From: an uncultured Clostridium sp.
GTDB lineage: Bacteria > Bacillota_I > Bacilli_A > RF39 > UBA660
Length of the DNA: 64,000 nt
Reading direction: 5' to 3'
Assembly: GCA_947427095.1 (NCBI GenBank)
Contig: CANEGO010000004.1
Coordinates: 1 to 64,000 of the forward strand
Shown: in pieces, positions 19,572 through 30,247 of the stretch
Position numbering within the stretch: position 1 is the first letter of the stretch
Layout of the letters: each line of letters begins with the position of its first letter
The notes under the pieces: model-generated
The model's input: only the letters and a program-made list of their open reading frames with translations
Told to the model about the DNA's origin: nothing
Databases searched by the model: none
Position numbers and translations under genes: made by a program

Positions 19572-20844
19572 ATATGTTTGTACAACTCATAAAACATATT
19601 GCAGAGTTATCATGTCTTAATAATTTTTCTACCGTATCCATTGATAATTTTTCTGCATTAGGAACATTTTTTATTATTTCATCACTTGAAACATTTGGAT
19701 AATCACGAGGATCTTCTCTATCACAATGAATATCCATAACGTACGCTTTATCAGCGGTTTTTAAAGCACTAATAAAATCTTCCATTAAGTCTTTAGTTCT
19801 AGAATACGTGTTTGGTAAGAATACCGCAACTATTTCTTTATCAGGATATTTTTGTCTAGCAGAATTAATTGTTACTCTAACTTCTGTTGGATGATGGGCA
19901 TAATCATCGATTGTTACAATATCTCCAAAAATATGTTCCTTAAACCTTCTTTTTGCATTTTCAAAAGTATTAAGTAAATCATGAATAGAATTTTTATTTA
20001 CCCCTTCCATGTCACAAATAGTAATACATGCAAGTGCATCTAATATCATATGCTTACCAAATAAAGGAATGTCAAAGTGACCATATAAATCACCATTCAT
20101 GTAAACATCAAATGAACTTCCTGTTTTTGTTAATTTAACGCTTTTAGCAACAATATCATTATCTTCGTTAAAACCATAATAAATAACTTTATTGTTAACG
20201 TCCATTTTCCTAACGTTTAAATCATCACCACATGCTATAACTACATTTGCTTTGTTAGCAAATTTACTAAAAGTATCAATTATTTCGTTAATATCTTTAT
20301 AACACTCCGTATGCTCAAGTTCAATATTAGTAACAATAGCATAATATGGATGATATGCTAAAAAATGCTTGTTAAACTCACATGATTCTAAAGTAAATAA
20401 TTTATTATTTTTATCTGCAAAACCAGTTCCATCTCCTATAAAATAATTACATCCTTTTGTTTCCCTTAAAACGTGAGATATCATAGTTGAAGTTGTAGTT
20501 TTACCATGAGTTCCACTTACACCAATAGTTTTAAACTCACTACTTATTTCACCCAATAATTCATTATAATCTACTATTTTTAAACCTAAGCTTTTTACTC
20601 TTTTAATTTCTGGATGTTCACTACTAAAAGCTTTAGAATAAGTTACAATTGCATCTTTATCAATATCATGATTAGAATCATAATATATTTTTATACCCCT
20701 TTTATCTAATCCCTCTTGAGTGAATTTATAACCTTTTGTATCATCATACCCAGAAACTTCGTTTCCTAAATCAAATAAAATCTGCGCTAAAGTTGCCATA
20801 CCGGAACCCTTAATTCCTATACAATAATATTTCATAAGTCCCAC
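19522..20844 (-). CDS. murC: UDP-N-acetylmuramate--L-alanine ligase (Mur ligase family)
   Basis: KYYCIGIKGSGMATLAQILFDLGNEVSGYD; GVSGTHGKTTTSTMI. Confidence 0.9.
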   Translation of the reverse strand: MGLMKYYCIGIKGSGMATLAQILFDLGNEVSGYDDTKGYKFTQEGLDKRGIKIYYDSNHDIDKDAIVTYSKAFSSEHPEIKRVKSLGLKIVDYNELLGEISSEFKTIGVSGTHGKTTTSTMISHVLRETKGCNYFIGDGTGFADKNNKLFTLESCEFNKHFLAYHPYYAIVTNIELEHTECYKDINEIIDTFSKFANKANVVIACGDDLNVRKMDVNNKVIYYGFNEDNDIVAKSVKLTKTGSSFDVYMNGDLYGHFDIPLFGKHMILDALACITICDMEGVNKNSIHDLLNTFENAKRRFKEHIFGDIVTIDDYAHHPTEVRVTINSARQKYPDKEIVAVFLPNTYSRTKDLMEDFISALKTADKAYVMDIHCDREDPRDYPNVSSDEIIKNVPNAEKLSMDTVEKLLRHDNSAICFMSCTNIYEILGKFEALLKNKNS

Positions 20845-20921
20845 CTCTTTATAATTATATCACTTTTTATAAAAAAACTGTATGAAATTAATATGTTTTA
20901 TGATATAATTCATTTGTACAT

Positions 20922-21008
20922 GCCGGTATGGCGGAATTGGTAGACGCGCTGGACTCAAAATCCAGTGGTAGCAATACCATGTCGGTTCGACCCCGACTAC
21001 CGGTACCA
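20922..21008 (+). tRNA. tRNA-Leu (anticodon CAA), CCA encoded
   Basis: Acceptor GCCGGTA/TACCGGT, anticodon arm CTGGA-CTCAAAA-TCCAG, long variable arm, T arm CGGTTCGACCCCG, ACCA. Confidence 0.95.
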
Positions 21009-21042
21009 AATAAAAATTCGTTCAAACTTCTTTGAACTTAAG

Positions 21043-21071
21043 AAAAAAGACTTTACAAAAGTCTTTTTTTA
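21043..21071 (+). terminator. Intrinsic terminator after tRNA-Leu
   Basis: AAAAAAGACTTT-acaa-AAGTCTTTTTTT. Confidence 0.75.
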
Positions 21072-21134
21072 TATAATATTTGCGTTTTAAATACATGTAT
21101 GCTAAAATATCAAACTAATTAAGGGGAAAATAAC

Positions 21135-21647
21135 ATGAATAAATACGAAAAATATTTAGATATGATAGAATTTATTGATGCGGTTTTATCGGGTTCAGAA
21201 TATGCTATTAACGAATATAACAGAAAAAAAGACATAAGAGATAAAACCTATTTTTACGTAAAATTTAACGAAGCTATTAACAAAGAAATTGGTACTAGGT
21301 TAATGGCAGCAGACAACGAAAAAGATAAGCTTATACTTATTTTTGCAGAACAATTAAAGTCTATTTTAGAAGTCAAAAAAAGTAACATAGAAAAAAAATA
21401 TAGTGATTCAGATATAGATTTTTTAAAACAGTTTGATGGATTAGACTTAACGCTTGAAGAAGCTTGTCTTGTCGGAAAAAGAGATGAGTATTATAATTTT
21501 TTCAGATTAATAAGCTATAAAATGGGAAAAACAAGTAGAAAGTTAGATAAAGAAATAGATGAAGAAATTCAAAAGCTTAATGGAGATTACACTCCTAGAC
21601 TTGTATGGAGTTTTTATAATAAACATAAAAAAGGCAAGAAAAATTAA
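21135..21647 (+). CDS. Hypothetical protein
   Basis: AGGGGA-type SD, 170 aa ORF. Confidence 0.55.
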   Translation: MNKYEKYLDMIEFIDAVLSGSEYAINEYNRKKDIRDKTYFYVKFNEAINKEIGTRLMAADNEKDKLILIFAEQLKSILEVKKSNIEKKYSDSDIDFLKQFDGLDLTLEEACLVGKRDEYYNFFRLISYKMGKTSRKLDKEIDEEIQKLNGDYTPRLVWSFYNKHKKGKKN

Positions 21648-21672
21648 CTTTTCTTGCCTTTTACTATGAATT

Positions 21673-22455
21673 TTATTTTTTTACAATCTTTTTAACTATA
21701 CTTTCAATCTTATCATCTGTAATTGCCTTACCTTCAAAACTTTTTAAAACTTCTACTGGTAATGCAAAAATAATCGTATTAGATTGATCTGATGAAATAT
21801 CACATAAAGTTGATAACGTTCTTAAATGCATTGCCCCTGGAGTAGAAGACATTAGCGAAGCAGCTTTTGCTAAATTTTCAGAAGCTTCCACCTCACCTGC
21901 AGCCTTTGTTATAACTGCTTGTTTTTCTCTTTCCGCTTCTGCAACACGAGCTATAACACGTTTCATTTCTTCTGGCAAAGAAATATCTTTAAGTTCCACA
22001 TCTTCAACCTTGATACCCCAAGGATCTGTTGCTTTATCGATTATTTTACATATTTCTGTCGATATTTTATCTCTTTCACTTAAAAGTTCGTCAAGGGATA
22101 CAGATCCAACTGCATTACGCATAGTTGTTTGAGCAAGTTGTCCAACTGCAAAATAAAAATTTTCAACTTCTAAAACTGCCTTAGACGCATCAAAAACCTT
22201 ATAATAAATAACCGCATTTATTCTAACTGATACATTATCTTTTGTTATTGCGTCTTGTTCTGGAACATCAACCGCTTTTGTTCTTATGTCAACCTTTCTA
22301 TAACTTTGAAAAATCGGGAATACCAAATTCCAACCAGGATTCATTATTTTACTAAATTTACCTAAGGTAAATTTAATTCCCCGTTCATACTGGTTTACCT
22401 GTTTAATTGATAATAAAATAATTACCACTATAATAATTAATACTATAAACATCAT
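21673..22455 (-). CDS. SPFH/Band 7 (slipin-type stomatin) protein
   Basis: IKQVNQYERGIKFTLGKFSKIMNPGWNLVFPIF ... VDVPEQDAITKDNVSVRINAVIYYKV ... AEREKQAVITKAAGEVEASENL. Confidence 0.95.
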   Translation of the reverse strand: MMFIVLIIIVVIILLSIKQVNQYERGIKFTLGKFSKIMNPGWNLVFPIFQSYRKVDIRTKAVDVPEQDAITKDNVSVRINAVIYYKVFDASKAVLEVENFYFAVGQLAQTTMRNAVGSVSLDELLSERDKISTEICKIIDKATDPWGIKVEDVELKDISLPEEMKRVIARVAEAEREKQAVITKAAGEVEASENLAKAASLMSSTPGAMHLRTLSTLCDISSDQSNTIIFALPVEVLKSFEGKAITDDKIESIVKKIVKK

Positions 22456-22511
22456 GTATACTTCCTTTCTTATTTTAGTTTAACACACCTTGTAGTGGTT
22501 AACAATACATT

Positions 22512-23072
22512 TTATTCATTTTCTTTATATCTAGAAACAAATAGTTCTTTTTCCTCTTCTGATATCTCTTCTTGAATCTTTAATTCTGGAAGCTCTTTAA
22601 TCGAAGATAAATTAAAATAATCTAAAAACTTATCCGTTGTTTTATAAAGCATTGGTTTCCCCGGCAAATCGCTTCTTCCGGCCATGTCTATAAACCCTCT
22701 AAAAAGTAATTTTCGAACCATTTCCCTACTAGATACCCCTCTTATTTCATCAATCATTCCAACTGTTATAGGTTCGTTATAGGCAATTATCACAAGCACT
22801 TCTAAAGCTGCTTGAGTTAACGTTGCAGATACTGTTTGGTCTGCCAGTAATTCATAATATTTCTTATGTTCTTCTTTTGTTGAAAGTTTATATTTATTAC
22901 CAAGACAAACCAGTTGTAATCCTCTATCCTCATTTTTCAAATCTTCTTTATATCTATCAAGTAAATTCTTAACATCATTTTCTTTTAAATCTAATAATTT
23001 ACCAATTTCTTCAATGCCCAAGCCATCTTCACCTGTTACAAACAATAAACCTTCTAACACGCCTTGTTTCAT
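22512..23072 (-). CDS. scpB: Segregation and condensation protein B
   Basis: EGLLFVTGEDGLGIEEIGKLL ... QAALEVLVIIAYNEPITVGMIDEIRGVSS. Confidence 0.93.
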   Translation of the reverse strand: MKQGVLEGLLFVTGEDGLGIEEIGKLLDLKENDVKNLLDRYKEDLKNEDRGLQLVCLGNKYKLSTKEEHKKYYELLADQTVSATLTQAALEVLVIIAYNEPITVGMIDEIRGVSSREMVRKLLFRGFIDMAGRSDLPGKPMLYKTTDKFLDYFNLSSIKELPELKIQEEISEEEKELFVSRYKENE

Positions 23073-23806
23073 TTACAATCACCTTCTTTTAATGAGATTA
23101 CAATAGTATTAAAATTATTATCTTGCTTAACAACAATTTCATCTTTTTTTATCATTTCTAGTATGGACAAAAAACTAACTATGACTTCTTCTTTTGTCGG
23201 AACCTCAAACAATTCTTCAAAGTTAATAGCTTTTTTATTATAAAGAAGGTTCTTAATACTTATAATTTTATCGCTTAAAGACAATTCCCTTTTGGTTATT
23301 TTTGTCTTTATTGGCACATCTAATTTTTTTCTTTCCATTATTACATTAAAGGCCTCAAGTAAATCATTAATTGATATATCATCACTTTTTTCTGCCTCTT
23401 TAGCATAAAAGCTTAAATTTGCTGGCTCTTTAGTGATGATTAGTTTTCGTGTCATTTCTAAACTTTTAAATTCACTAGTAATCTCTTTATACTTTTTATA
23501 AGCTAGTAATCGTTCAATTAAGACTTCCCTTGGATCTTCTTCATATTCATCTGAAGAGGGTTCTTCACGTTTAGGTAATAGCATCCTTGACTTCATTTCT
23601 ATAAGTTCCGAGGCCATTACTAAGTATTCACTCGCAACAGATAGGTTAAGGTTTTTCATAGCCTGAATATAATCCAAATACCCTTTAGTTACTTCCTCTA
23701 TTTTTATATCATATATATCTACGTCATTTTCCTTTATTAGATGTAATAACAAATCTAATGGGCCATCAAAGTTATCTATTGTTACCTTATATTGCATTTT
23801 TACCAC
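23069..23806 (-). CDS. scpA: Segregation and condensation protein A
   Basis: YKVTIDNFDGPLDLLLHLIKENDVDIYDI; adjacent to scpB. Confidence 0.95.
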   Translation of the reverse strand: MVKMQYKVTIDNFDGPLDLLLHLIKENDVDIYDIKIEEVTKGYLDYIQAMKNLNLSVASEYLVMASELIEMKSRMLLPKREEPSSDEYEEDPREVLIERLLAYKKYKEITSEFKSLEMTRKLIITKEPANLSFYAKEAEKSDDISINDLLEAFNVIMERKKLDVPIKTKITKRELSLSDKIISIKNLLYNKKAINFEELFEVPTKEEVIVSFLSILEMIKKDEIVVKQDNNFNTIVISLKEGDCK

Positions 23807-24248
23807 TACCGATCTTATTGGCCTTTTCTCTTACTTTATCAACAACATCTAAAGCTTTAGATGTAAATTCTGAAATATCAGAATTTACAAGGTAATCAAA
23901 TGCGTTCATTACCTCTTCATAATAATACATAGGATCATCTAAATATGCACCATCATGAGATGATCTATTTTTATTCTGAAAAATAAAATAAGATTGTAAT
24001 TTACCTTCTGACAAATCCAAACCATGAGTTTCCTCATGATTATATGAATCTTCTTCATTTATTTTTGATATACTAACTCTAGAGCCAATATTTCCTAAAG
24101 CCGGAGCATAACTATCACTAATTCTATATAAAATATCTCCTACTCTTTGTTCCTCAACTAATAACCTAAAATTTTCTTTTGGTCTGTCTATATCTTTTAT
24201 TACCATGTAATCACCTAATTTCCTAACAATTATACCATATTTAGACAA
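23787..24248 (-). CDS. Hypothetical protein
   Basis: ORF overlapping scpA start. Confidence 0.5.
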   Translation of the reverse strand: MSKYGIIVRKLGDYMVIKDIDRPKENFRLLVEEQRVGDILYRISDSYAPALGNIGSRVSISKINEEDSYNHEETHGLDLSEGKLQSYFIFQNKNRSSHDGAYLDDPMYYYEEVMNAFDYLVNSDISEFTSKALDVVDKVREKANKIGSGKNAI

Positions 24249-24287
24249 TATTTAAAATATCTGTTATAATTCTTATGGTGATTTAAA

Positions 24288-24593
24288 TTGAAAAAGTTTA
24301 ATATGATTGATGAAGAATTTATTTGTGAAAATTGCAAGAAAAAAGTTAAAAAATTAGGATATACAGCGAGAGATCATTGTCCTAATTGCCTATACTCTAA
24401 ACACGTTGATATAAATCCGGGAGATAGAAATAACCCATGTATGGGAATGCTTAAACCAATTGAAATAGAAAAATTTAAAAACTCATTTAAAATAATATAT
24501 AAATGTGAAAAATGTAACAAAAAACATAAAAACATAATGGCAAATGATGACAATATGGATTTAATTATAGAACTATCAAAAAAACTCAACTAA
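24288..24593 (+). CDS. RNHCP domain protein
   Basis: FICENCKKKVKKLGYTARDHCPNCLYSKHVDINPGDRNNPC. Confidence 0.8.
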   Translation: MKKFNMIDEEFICENCKKKVKKLGYTARDHCPNCLYSKHVDINPGDRNNPCMGMLKPIEIEKFKNSFKIIYKCEKCNKKHKNIMANDDNMDLIIELSKKLN

Positions 24594-25081
24594 TCAGTTG
24601 GGTTTTTTGATAATACTTTTTGGATACTTAAAGTATATTGGTTTGTTTCACAATCACTAAAACTATATGATTCTCTTAATCTTAAATCTCCGTTTGTAAC
24701 TTCATTACTAATCAATTTCTTTAATTCATTTAAAAGTTCAAAATTATTTTTCTCTCCTATTTTATCCGTTGCTACTGCAACCACTAATTCACACTCGTTT
24801 AATTTTTTCATTAACTCTTCCAATGAAATATTATCTAAATTTTGAACAAAAAAATAATTTAAACCAGTTGTGATTGGAGTACAAACATCACTATTTTTTA
24901 CTTCATAATCTTCAAGTACCATTCCTATATAATGATTAATAAATTCCATGCGAATCGCATCATAAGATGATTTTTCTAAATTCGATCCAGCATACATTTT
25001 TTCAATATAAGAATTTGCCTCTTTTATACATTCTTCTTTTGTAAAATACTGCCCCTTTGATACTACATCTGGCTTTGCCAT
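24590..25081 (-). CDS. Hypothetical protein
   Basis: 163 aa ORF. Confidence 0.5.
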   Translation of the reverse strand: MAKPDVVSKGQYFTKEECIKEANSYIEKMYAGSNLEKSSYDAIRMEFINHYIGMVLEDYEVKNSDVCTPITTGLNYFFVQNLDNISLEELMKKLNECELVVAVATDKIGEKNNFELLNELKKLISNEVTNGDLRLRESYSFSDCETNQYTLSIQKVLSKNPTD

Positions 25082-25179
25082 TAATTATATCCGTCCTCTC
25101 AGTTTAATATTTACTACCTCGGCACGTTTTTTTTACGGTGCGTAATATAAATAATAGCATCTTACAACTTTCTTGTCAA

Positions 25180-26259
25180 TTAATTTTTCTTATTTTTCTT
25201 ATTTTCTAACTTTAAGGTATCAACGTTATTTATTGCTTCGAACCTTTTAGAAATTTTATCCGTTGTGATATGGATATCATTTGCATCACGACTTACAGCT
25301 TCTATACTCCTAGAAAGTTTATCCCATCTTTCTTTATATCTTCCAAAATCGGTTGATAATTTATTTAACTCTTCGTGAATTATACTTGTGTATTTATCTT
25401 TTTCTATGTTTTTAATTACAAGTTCAATTGTCGTTAACGTACTCATAAGCGTTGTGGGTGATGCAATCCATACCCTTTTTTTATAAGCATAATCAATTAT
25501 GTCCGCATGATATGCATTTAATTCTGCAAATAAAGCTTCTGCCGGTAAAAACATAATCGCCTGATCACTAGTTACACCTTTTATAATATACTTATTTGAA
25601 ATTGCATCAATATGCTTTTTTACGTCTAGTTTAAATTGTTTCTCCGCGTTTTGTCTTTCTATTATTCCAGCTTTTTTATCAATCATTAACCTATAATTTT
25701 CTAGTGGAAACTTAGAATCAATAGCAATTGTTCCAAGTGGTTCTGGTGCAAACAATACGCAATCTGCTATAACCCCGGTATCAAACATATATTGCATTTT
25801 ATAAACGCTATCATTATTTTCTCCAAATACACTAACAAGAATGTGCTTTAAATTTATTTCACCAAAAATACCACGCGTTTTTTTATCAGTAAGAATTGAC
25901 TGAAGAGAAACTATGTCAGTAGATAAACTATCAATCTTTTTCTGAGCTTCATCTATTTTGGATAATCTTTCTATAACAGATGTAAATGTCTTGTTGGTTT
26001 TTTCAAAATTCTCATCCAGCCTCTCATTAACCCTATCGTTTATTAAGTTTAGCTTTCTTTCCATCTTTTCGTTTAACTTGTCAAAATTACCATTAAGGTA
26101 GATATTAACATCGTTCTTAAATTCACCAAGCTCTTTTACCAAACTAGTTTCTAGTTTCCCCAATCTTTCCGTTATATTACTTTCATTTATGTTCTTAGAT
26201 ATTGAAAAAATAACTAGTATTACAATTAATACTAATAAGCCTATTATTACGTATTCCAT
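25180..26259 (-). CDS. rmuC: DNA recombination protein RmuC
   Basis: N-terminal TM, coiled coil, GIFGEINLKHILVSVFGE ... AIDSKFPLENYRLM ... IMFLPAEALFAELNAYHADIIDYAYKKRVWIASPTTLM. Confidence 0.93.
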   Translation of the reverse strand: MEYVIIGLLVLIVILVIFSISKNINESNITERLGKLETSLVKELGEFKNDVNIYLNGNFDKLNEKMERKLNLINDRVNERLDENFEKTNKTFTSVIERLSKIDEAQKKIDSLSTDIVSLQSILTDKKTRGIFGEINLKHILVSVFGENNDSVYKMQYMFDTGVIADCVLFAPEPLGTIAIDSKFPLENYRLMIDKKAGIIERQNAEKQFKLDVKKHIDAISNKYIIKGVTSDQAIMFLPAEALFAELNAYHADIIDYAYKKRVWIASPTTLMSTLTTIELVIKNIEKDKYTSIIHEELNKLSTDFGRYKERWDKLSRSIEAVSRDANDIHITTDKISKRFEAINNVDTLKLENKKNKKN

Positions 26260-26323
26260 TTTTACCTCCTAGTTTATAACAATATCATTATACAATATAT
26301 TTAAAAAAGAATATATAAAAAAA

Positions 26324-27259
26324 CTATATATCCTTTATGTTTTCTAATGAAACTCCAGTAACATTACTTATTTCTTCTTTACTCATACCATTATCAATTA
26401 ATTTTTTTATAATTATTTGTTTACCCTCTTCTAATCCCTCCTTATGACCTTTTTTTATTCCTTCTGCACGTCCTTCTGCATGACCTTCTGCATGGCCTTC
26501 AGCAAAGCCAATTTTTCTTGCTTCTGCTTTTTCCGTTGCAGTAACTGCTCTTCTTACCTTTTCCTTATGCTCTTCTTCGTCATAACACAATATCATTGCA
26601 TCCTCTTCTGATAATGTTATTATTTTTTCCTTTACATTTTCCATCATAATATCCTCACCTGCAATTTTTTCTAAGTCCTTTTTATTATCTAAAGCTAGTA
26701 TTAATAGTCTTCTTTCAAATAACGTTAATACTTCCTTATTATAATATTTTTCTTTTATTCGTTTCAAGTTAATATGATATTTTTCGTAGTTTTCTGTTTC
26801 TTTTATATGTCTTTCTTCATCCATTATCATGAATTTAATTATTGTCCTCTCATCAAATAGTTCGAAATTATCAAAGTTAATTTGTATTATTTTATTTAAA
26901 TTTTCATATTCTTGACCAACTTTAAGACTTCTTAGTGAGTTTAAATATATATCGTTTCTTTCTATTAAACCAATATAATAATAATTATTCATTTCAAGAT
27001 TTATTATATTACTGTTAACGGATATTACTAAATCAGTTATTTTCCTTTTTTCATTTATATTTTTTACAGGAAATTCATTATTTCCTATAACCAAGTTTTT
27101 CTTTACATAATTTTTTTTGAGTTTCGTGCACTCACAAATAATTTCTATCAAAAAATCTCTACATTTTTCATCTTGCATTACAGACTTAAAAACAACATCA
27201 TATGTAGCTGGAACTATCTTGCCTTCTTTTTTATATTTTTCTATTATTTCGTTCCTCAT
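26324..27259 (-). CDS. PD-(D/E)XK nuclease transposase-family (Rpn-like) protein
   Basis: TYDVVFKSVMQDEKCRDFLIEII ... KITDLVISVNSNIINLEMN; C-terminal AEGHAEGHAEGRAEG repeats. Confidence 0.8.
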   Translation of the reverse strand: MRNEIIEKYKKEGKIVPATYDVVFKSVMQDEKCRDFLIEIICECTKLKKNYVKKNLVIGNNEFPVKNINEKRKITDLVISVNSNIINLEMNNYYYIGLIERNDIYLNSLRSLKVGQEYENLNKIIQINFDNFELFDERTIIKFMIMDEERHIKETENYEKYHINLKRIKEKYYNKEVLTLFERRLLILALDNKKDLEKIAGEDIMMENVKEKIITLSEEDAMILCYDEEEHKEKVRRAVTATEKAEARKIGFAEGHAEGHAEGRAEGIKKGHKEGLEEGKQIIIKKLIDNGMSKEEISNVTGVSLENIKDI

Positions 27260-27418
27260 TTATTTCACTCCTTTAAAACAAGATTACTTAATTTGTAATA
27301 AAAAAACAAATGAGGAAAAATATCTAAAACTTATTTTTTGCAATGCAGATCATAATAAAAAATCTTCTATTTACAACAGAAGAGTTTTTTTTACAAAATA
27401 ACTTATTCATATAACACT

Positions 27419-27700
27419 TTATTTATTTTTAATACCTTCAATTCCATCCGCAATGCTATAACAATTGTAACCAAGCGCATTTAAGATTCTCGCGCAAGAT
27501 AAACTTACCTTCCCCTTATCACATATTAAATAATAACTATCCTTCTTGTTCATATAATTTTGAGGATTAGACATTAATACCAATCTTGGAATATTAATAC
27601 TAGCTTTTATATGATTATTATTATAGTCAATCGAATTTCTAATATCAATAATTTTTGTCCTATCTGTTATATCATCATATTCTATTTGCATAATTCTCAC
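27419..27700 (-). CDS. Rhodanese-like domain protein
   Basis: IIDIRNSIDYNNNHIKASINIP ... YLICDKGKVSLSCARILNALGYN. Confidence 0.88.
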   Translation of the reverse strand: MRIMQIEYDDITDRTKIIDIRNSIDYNNNHIKASINIPRLVLMSNPQNYMNKKDSYYLICDKGKVSLSCARILNALGYNCYSIADGIEGIKNK

Positions 27701-27742
27701 CCATTTTAATATATGAAAAAAGCACTTTAAATTAAGTGCTTT

Positions 27743-30247
27743 TTACTCAAAGAATTCATCAAAGAAATCATCATCTTCATCTTTTTCTTCACTCTTCATT
27801 ATCTTTTCTATTTCTTCCTTATTCGTATATACATCTTTATTATCAGGTTTAGATGGATTTGATAAAACTTCATTAGGAACATCAACGTTGTCGGTAGGTT
27901 TCTCACTAGTTTTTATAGGCTCATCATCAAATGATAAATCTTCTAAATAATCATCCATCAAATCATGTTTACCACTAGTACTTACATTATTCAATGGGTT
28001 ATTAGCATTAACCTTTTCAAAAGATGAAAAATCTATTTTATTACTTGGCATTATTATGCTAGATGATAATGAGCTACTCTCTTCTACCGGTAACTTTAAA
28101 TCCTCAACCATAGTTTTTTCTGATGCCTTAGCTTCATTATTTTTTGCCTCATTATCAGCCTTTTCCTCAGCCTCTAACTCCGCTATTCTAGCATCAATCT
28201 TCTTAATCATATCATCAATATTTAAAGCCTCATCCATTGGATTAGCATTAGGGGTAGAACCATTTAAATTTCCTAATGTATTAGTCCCACCAAACGGAGA
28301 ATTAAAACCATTGGTATTACCAGTTGCCCCGTATGGAGCAAGTGGATTAGTATTATTTTGATTATTATCGCTTCCGAATGGATTAGTAGGATTTCCACCA
28401 CCAAATGGTGAAGGTGCACCGCCAAATGGGTTTCCACCGCCAAACGGAGTTCCAGCTCCGAATGGAGAATTTCCACCAAATAATTCGTTTCTCTTTTCTT
28501 CTTTCTTTCTCTTCACAAATTCTCTTATATCAAATAGCTTTATTGGTTGTTGCTCATGGGTAGGTAATTCTGCTTTAGGTACTCTTTCATTATTTTTTCC
28601 ATAACCAAAATCTGTGTTCCAAAAAGGTAAAAATTTAGTTCTAAGTGGAGGAAGACGGTGTTTTAACACAAGAACTTCATCTTGTTTAAATCTTTGAAGT
28701 TCCGTAACAGTAATTAACGGTCTTGTTTCTTCTTTCTTATCTTTACCAACCTTAACAATTTTATCACCACAAAGTTTACTAATCTCTTCTAGAGCAGATA
28801 ATTCTCCAGTTAGTAAATAAAGAATATTTCCACAGTTACCACGAATTGTTTCAGCATCTTCATTACCATAAACCTGCTTTAGCTGTGCAAAATTCTGAAT
28901 AATCATCGTCATTCTAATTTGTCTTGAACGGGCTGCCGTAATCATCGTTGTTATATCCTTAAATTTAGGCATATTAGCAAATTCGTCAAGTAAGAAATTT
29001 GTTCTAATAGGAAGTTTTCCACCGTGTCTTTGTGCAACTGCTATTAACGATTCATAACATTGTTTTACAAATATTGTAGCAAGTGCATGATACGTTGTTT
29101 TTTCATCTTGAATAATCATGAAGATAGCTGTTTTTCTCTCACCTATTGTTTCCATATCGAAGTCACTACGTGATAACATTTCAGCCAAATTTTGAGTAAC
29201 GGCAAAAACTTTTATCTTTTGTTTTAAAACTGATTCGATGGAATTTTTTGTATCTTGTGGTGCATTTACCGTACCAAGTGCATTAATTGCTGCCGGACTA
29301 GCAGGATCCTTTAATTTGAAATACTCTTTAGCATAAGTGGATGCACCCATTTTTTCTTCTCCAACGGTCATCATTAGGTTTACGGTAGAAATACTAATCT
29401 CATCTTCACTAGCGTCCTCAAACATACCAAGTGATAAACCAGTTAAATAATCGGCAGCAGAGTTAGTCCAGAATGGATCATCTGCTTTTTCATCAGTAGC
29501 AATGTTAATGGCCATGTCATTTAGAAGTTCATTAGCCTTATCCTGATTACCTTCTTTATAATACTTATAAGGTAACGTATAAGGATTCCAACAACTACCA
29601 TTTTTAGGATCACGAAAGTTAACGACTATTACGTCATATCCCAAATCCTTTAACATTTCACCGTTTTTTTCAAATATTTCGCCCTTAGGATCGGTAATAA
29701 CCATTGATTCACCTTTTTTTGCCAAAAGCCCTACTAGGGGATTAATTACCATTTGAGTTTTACCAGATCCAGTAGCACCAATAACAAGTGAATGGGATTC
29801 ACCATTATCTACGTAACCTAAATTTTTCTTCTTATCATAGACAAGCGGAAAACCTGCTGCGGCAGCTTCTTTAGCAGTAAGTTCAACTGGCTCAACATCC
29901 TTAAAATTCTTGTATTCATCTTCCTTGGCAAACCTACCAAAGCCTTCTTCCTTTTTTCCTTCCTTAAATCCAAAACCTTTTTCCCTCGTATAAAAATGAG
30001 ATGAAACTGATACCGTAAGCAAAACAATAGATAAAACCCAGAATATAAGCGTATAACCTAAGTATGGCGGAAAAAATCCCTTTATAAAATTAAAAGTCCA
30101 TCTAAAGCCTTCAACCTCAGGCATATTCCCCATGCTACCCGTATGATAAAAATTAACAACACACATTGCAACTACTATTAAAAGAAGTAAACAAGCCCAT
30201 AAAAAAGCTATAACGTCTTTATGATCAGCCCTAAACCTTAATTTCAT
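27743..30247 (-). CDS. VirD4/TraG-type coupling ATPase with PFG-rich C-terminal tail
   Basis: GATGSGKTQMVINPLVGLLAKKGESMVITDPKGEI; FLLDEFANMPKFKDITTMITAARSRQIRMTMIIQNFAQLKQVYG. Confidence 0.93.
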   Translation of the reverse strand: MKLRFRADHKDVIAFLWACLLLLIVVAMCVVNFYHTGSMGNMPEVEGFRWTFNFIKGFFPPYLGYTLIFWVLSIVLLTVSVSSHFYTREKGFGFKEGKKEEGFGRFAKEDEYKNFKDVEPVELTAKEAAAAGFPLVYDKKKNLGYVDNGESHSLVIGATGSGKTQMVINPLVGLLAKKGESMVITDPKGEIFEKNGEMLKDLGYDVIVVNFRDPKNGSCWNPYTLPYKYYKEGNQDKANELLNDMAINIATDEKADDPFWTNSAADYLTGLSLGMFEDASEDEISISTVNLMMTVGEEKMGASTYAKEYFKLKDPASPAAINALGTVNAPQDTKNSIESVLKQKIKVFAVTQNLAEMLSRSDFDMETIGERKTAIFMIIQDEKTTYHALATIFVKQCYESLIAVAQRHGGKLPIRTNFLLDEFANMPKFKDITTMITAARSRQIRMTMIIQNFAQLKQVYGNEDAETIRGNCGNILYLLTGELSALEEISKLCGDKIVKVGKDKKEETRPLITVTELQRFKQDEVLVLKHRLPPLRTKFLPFWNTDFGYGKNNERVPKAELPTHEQQPIKLFDIREFVKRKKEEKRNELFGGNSPFGAGTPFGGGNPFGGAPSPFGGGNPTNPFGSDNNQNNTNPLAPYGATGNTNGFNSPFGGTNTLGNLNGSTPNANPMDEALNIDDMIKKIDARIAELEAEEKADNEAKNNEAKASEKTMVEDLKLPVEESSSLSSSIIMPSNKIDFSSFEKVNANNPLNNVSTSGKHDLMDDYLEDLSFDDEPIKTSEKPTDNVDVPNEVLSNPSKPDNKDVYTNKEEIEKIMKSEEKDEDDDFFDEFFE

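Noticed and set aside
25082-25180. Imperfect hairpin GCACCGT..ACGTGC upstream of 24590..25081
   Set aside because: Only about six base pairs with a bulge; insufficient to call a riboswitch or attenuator.
26440-26520. Short tandem repeat (AEGHAEGHAEGRAEG coding)
   Set aside because: A common feature of Rpn/PD-(D/E)XK transposase-family C-termini, not a separate element.
26324-27259. Active transposon carrying the Rpn-like 'transposase' gene
   Set aside because: No terminal inverted repeats or target duplications seen; this family is annotated as transposase but typically acts as a nuclease.
27117-27401. Plus-strand 94 aa ORF overlapping the Rpn-like gene start
   Set aside because: Mostly antisense to the Rpn-like coding region; its 3' end is the terminator hairpin region (TCTTCTaTTTACAACAGAAGAgTTTTTTTT).
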